Shown: positions 40,372 to 42,044 of the stretch, one piece after another
Position numbering within the stretch: position 1 is the stretch's first letter
Layout of the letters: every line of letters starts with the position of its first letter
Source: CAYWIT01 sp964458415
GTDB lineage: Bacteria; Pseudomonadota; Alphaproteobacteria; Micavibrionales; UBA2020
Assembly: GCA_964458415.1 (NCBI GenBank)
Contig: CAYWIT010000021.1
Coordinates: 1-42,044, forward strand
Length of the DNA: 42,044 bases
Reading direction: 5' to 3'
Notes under the pieces: model-generated
Seen by the model: only the letters and a program-made list of their open reading frames with translations
What the model was told of the DNA's origin: nothing
Databases searched by the model: none
Position numbers and translations under genes: made by a program

Positions 40372-42044
40372 TTATGGAGAGGTTGACGATGGAGCCCCCC
40401 CGCCGCCGCCACCGCCAGCTCCACCACCGCCAGCGCTGGCACCGCTGCCGTGGCCACTACCCATACCGCGTTTTCCGGTAGATCTGGCCCATGAACTGCC
40501 CAAACCACCGACCATTTTACCTCCGGCAATAAGGTAGCCTTCCGCAGCACTATCCTCGAAGGATGTATCCGCGCTACCGCCCATCCACCGCATCAAGGCA
40601 TTCGGTATCAAATCGAGGAGCTTGAAGGCCGAATTTGCCACAGTGTATATAGTTGCAACATAAAGCGCGGAGTAAGCCAACATCGTCAAGAAACCAACGA
40701 ACCCGTTATCCGTCATTCCCACAATCGCTGTTCTCAAGAATGTATGATGAAAGAAGAAGACGAAAGTGTTGAATACCAGCATCGCACCGACATAACCAAT
40801 CACCGTCAATACAGGCCTCATCAACACATTAAGCCACAATATCCATGCATTTCTTGCCGCAGACCCTGACAGTCCTTCCCCTTCTGTTGTCAAATGCGCC
40901 AAGGCGGCAATCGGAACCATCACAACAGCCTCGAACACAGATATCATCCAAGTCAGAACGGCAAAAGCCACACGCATAAAAGGAATAATAGGAACGTAGT
41001 AGGCCAAGACCATACCCACGACCAGCATCAACGAGCCAATTGTTGACAAGCCCTCCATAATTGGCCCCTGAACAATTGAAGCCGCTACGCCATCTCCACC
41101 CAAAAACTTACCAACCACATTTCCGCCAGCGGCAGAAATAGCTATCCCCAATACTTGTACACCACCCAGAATGGCAATGCCCCATGTCATGATCTGGGAT
41201 CCTGTAGCCGCCAGTTCTGCCAACGGATAAATATCTGGATCATTTGGCTCCAGAACATCAAAGAAAAAGTTCTTAAACGTAAGAGCCCCAAGAATAACCT
41301 GAGTAATGGAATTCGCTGCTCCACGCGCATCCGCCGTCACTAAACTTAATGCAAGATTTTTAGCACCCTTGGCAATGCTCGGAGGCTCGACCAGATCCTG
41401 CGCAGCCTGACGTCCACCAGCATCCGCCGTAGTACTTGCCGCAGCTACCGGGATAGCCGCTGGTGGCGCCGTTTGCCACCACTCAGTATAGGCGGCCACA
41501 ACATCAGCCGCAAACTTTGTATGGCTCGCTGCCGCCGTTCCAGAAGCGGAAAACTTGCCAATTTCACCTGCCGTAATCTGAATTGTCGGCTGAGCGCTCA
41601 TCGATACGGCCATGTTAACCTGATTGATTTTATGATACCAGATACCCATCCCTGCCCAGCCATCCTGCTGGACATTGGCTATAAGAGCCCCACCTGTAAC
41701 CGCAGCACTTAAAGTCGCCATAGCTGCCGCATAACGACCCGCCATCCCCGCATATATTGTTGAAACAATATCCTGCATACATCCCGCGCCCGTACCGCCA
41801 GCATCCGGAAAATCCCCATCCCACTCCGCACCAGCACTGCACGCTCCAAAACCATTGGGGCAATCAAAGCTCAAAGGATATGGCGCATCTGGTGGAATAT
41901 ACTCCGCCACAAACGCACAAGCCAAATCACGCGACTTTATCTCAAAAGGCTTGTCAGCAAAAGTTGGATCAAAAGCACCACCTAACGCCGTAGGAGAGAC
42001 AGCACCAAACAGCTCCAGTACCCACCCATCCATGATCTCTTTCC
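40372..42044 (-). CDS. DotA/TraY-family type IVB secretion membrane protein (5' end beyond window)
   Basis: DotA (Legionella) and TraY (IncI plasmids) are polytopic inner-membrane parts of type IVB secretion or conjugation systems. At least 556 codons are visible. A periplasmic region has several Cys, and at least six membrane segments follow (for example GSLMLVVGMVLAYYVPIIPF then MRVAFAVLTWMISVFEAVVM, and MRPVLTVIGYVGAMLVFNTF). The PFMRVAFAVLTWMISVFEAV block and the HLTTEGEGLSG loop are the family features I rely on. The tail is Gly/Ser-rich. An ATG at 42033 exists, but the frame stays open to the window edge and relatives are longer, so it is probably truncated. Confidence 0.75.
   Translation of the reverse strand, partial: KEIMDGWVLELFGAVSPTALGGAFDPTFADKPFEIKSRDLACAFVAEYIPPDAPYPLSFDCPNGFGACSAGAEWDGDFPDAGGTGAGCMQDIVSTIYAGMAGRYAAAMATLSAAVTGGALIANVQQDGWAGMGIWYHKINQVNMAVSMSAQPTIQITAGEIGKFSASGTAAASHTKFAADVVAAYTEWWQTAPPAAIPVAAASTTADAGGRQAAQDLVEPPSIAKGAKNLALSLVTADARGAANSITQVILGALTFKNFFFDVLEPNDPDIYPLAELAATGSQIMTWGIAILGGVQVLGIAISAAGGNVVGKFLGGDGVAASIVQGPIMEGLSTIGSLMLVVGMVLAYYVPIIPFMRVAFAVLTWMISVFEAVVMVPIAALAHLTTEGEGLSGSAARNAWILWLNVLMRPVLTVIGYVGAMLVFNTFVFFFHHTFLRTAIVGMTDNGFVGFLTMLAYSALYVATIYTVANSAFKLLDLIPNALMRWMGGSADTSFEDSAAEGYLIAGGKMVGGLGSSWARSTGKRGMGSGHGSGASAGGGGAGGGGGGGAPSSTSP

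Noticed and set aside
1..42044. CRISPR arrays, insertion sequences, phage genes or an origin
   Set aside because: I looked for regular direct repeats, transposase motifs, terminal inverted repeats and integrases and saw none. A tRNA at the left edge has no adjacent integrase in view.

Overview
The window reads as chromosomal DNA of an alphaproteobacterium. MipZ (division-site ParA-type ATPase), ChpT (the histidine phosphotransferase of the CckA-CtrA relay), a ribosomal S21 gene of alphaproteobacterial type and the HfaB/CsgG-like lipoprotein all point that way. A closer placement (for example near Micavibrionales or Rhodospirillales) would be a guess. No phage, insertion sequence or CRISPR array was seen. 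Genes are tightly packed: no gene-free stretch exceeds about 265 bp, and three convergent gene pairs overlap at their 3' ends.

Layout. (1) 1-51: 3' part of tRNA-Gln(UUG). (2) 174-4664: xdhABC, xanthine dehydrogenase and its cofactor-insertion factor. (3) 13895-4612, minus strand: mipZ, a phosphohexomutase and chpT, then the chemotaxis cluster cheA-cheW-cheY-cheB-cheR and a small membrane protein. Polarity, storage or surface sugar, cell-cycle phosphorelay and chemotaxis are therefore neighbours. (4) 14028-18923, plus strand: two tandem related unknown proteins, an RlmM-like rRNA methyltransferase, an Xaa-Pro aminopeptidase and an ankyrin protein. (5) rpsU and a second ankyrin protein on the minus strand. 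(6) 20008-23496: a large fused indolepyruvate:ferredoxin oxidoreductase-type enzyme.

(7) 23534-27767 is the most interesting part. It holds a LuxR/FixJ-type regulator with a degenerate receiver (CsgD-like in design), a small secreted protein, a CsgG/HfaB-type outer-membrane secretion lipoprotein, a secreted protein with three copies of an (S/T)ATAVGNN motif, another small secreted protein and a CsbD-like protein. I read it as a curli- or holdfast-anchor-like fibre export locus whose substrates are not classical curlins.

(8) 27790-32832 is a low-oxygen/stress island: two CBS-domain proteins, a glycine-zipper stress protein, Dps, an MBL-rhodanese protein and a Crp/Fnr-family regulator with an Fnr-type recognition helix and a C-terminal cysteine cluster. 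Six Fnr/FixK-type palindromes lie in the intergenic regions of parts 7 and 8, including one upstream of the CsgD-like gene. This suggests that one oxygen- or redox-responsive circuit controls both the stress genes and the fibre locus.

(9) 32972-34606 gltX; 40243-34616 (minus) yejABEF, a peptide/microcin-C-type ABC importer; and at the right edge the end of a DotA/TraY-family gene, implying a type IVB-like secretion or conjugation locus beyond the window.
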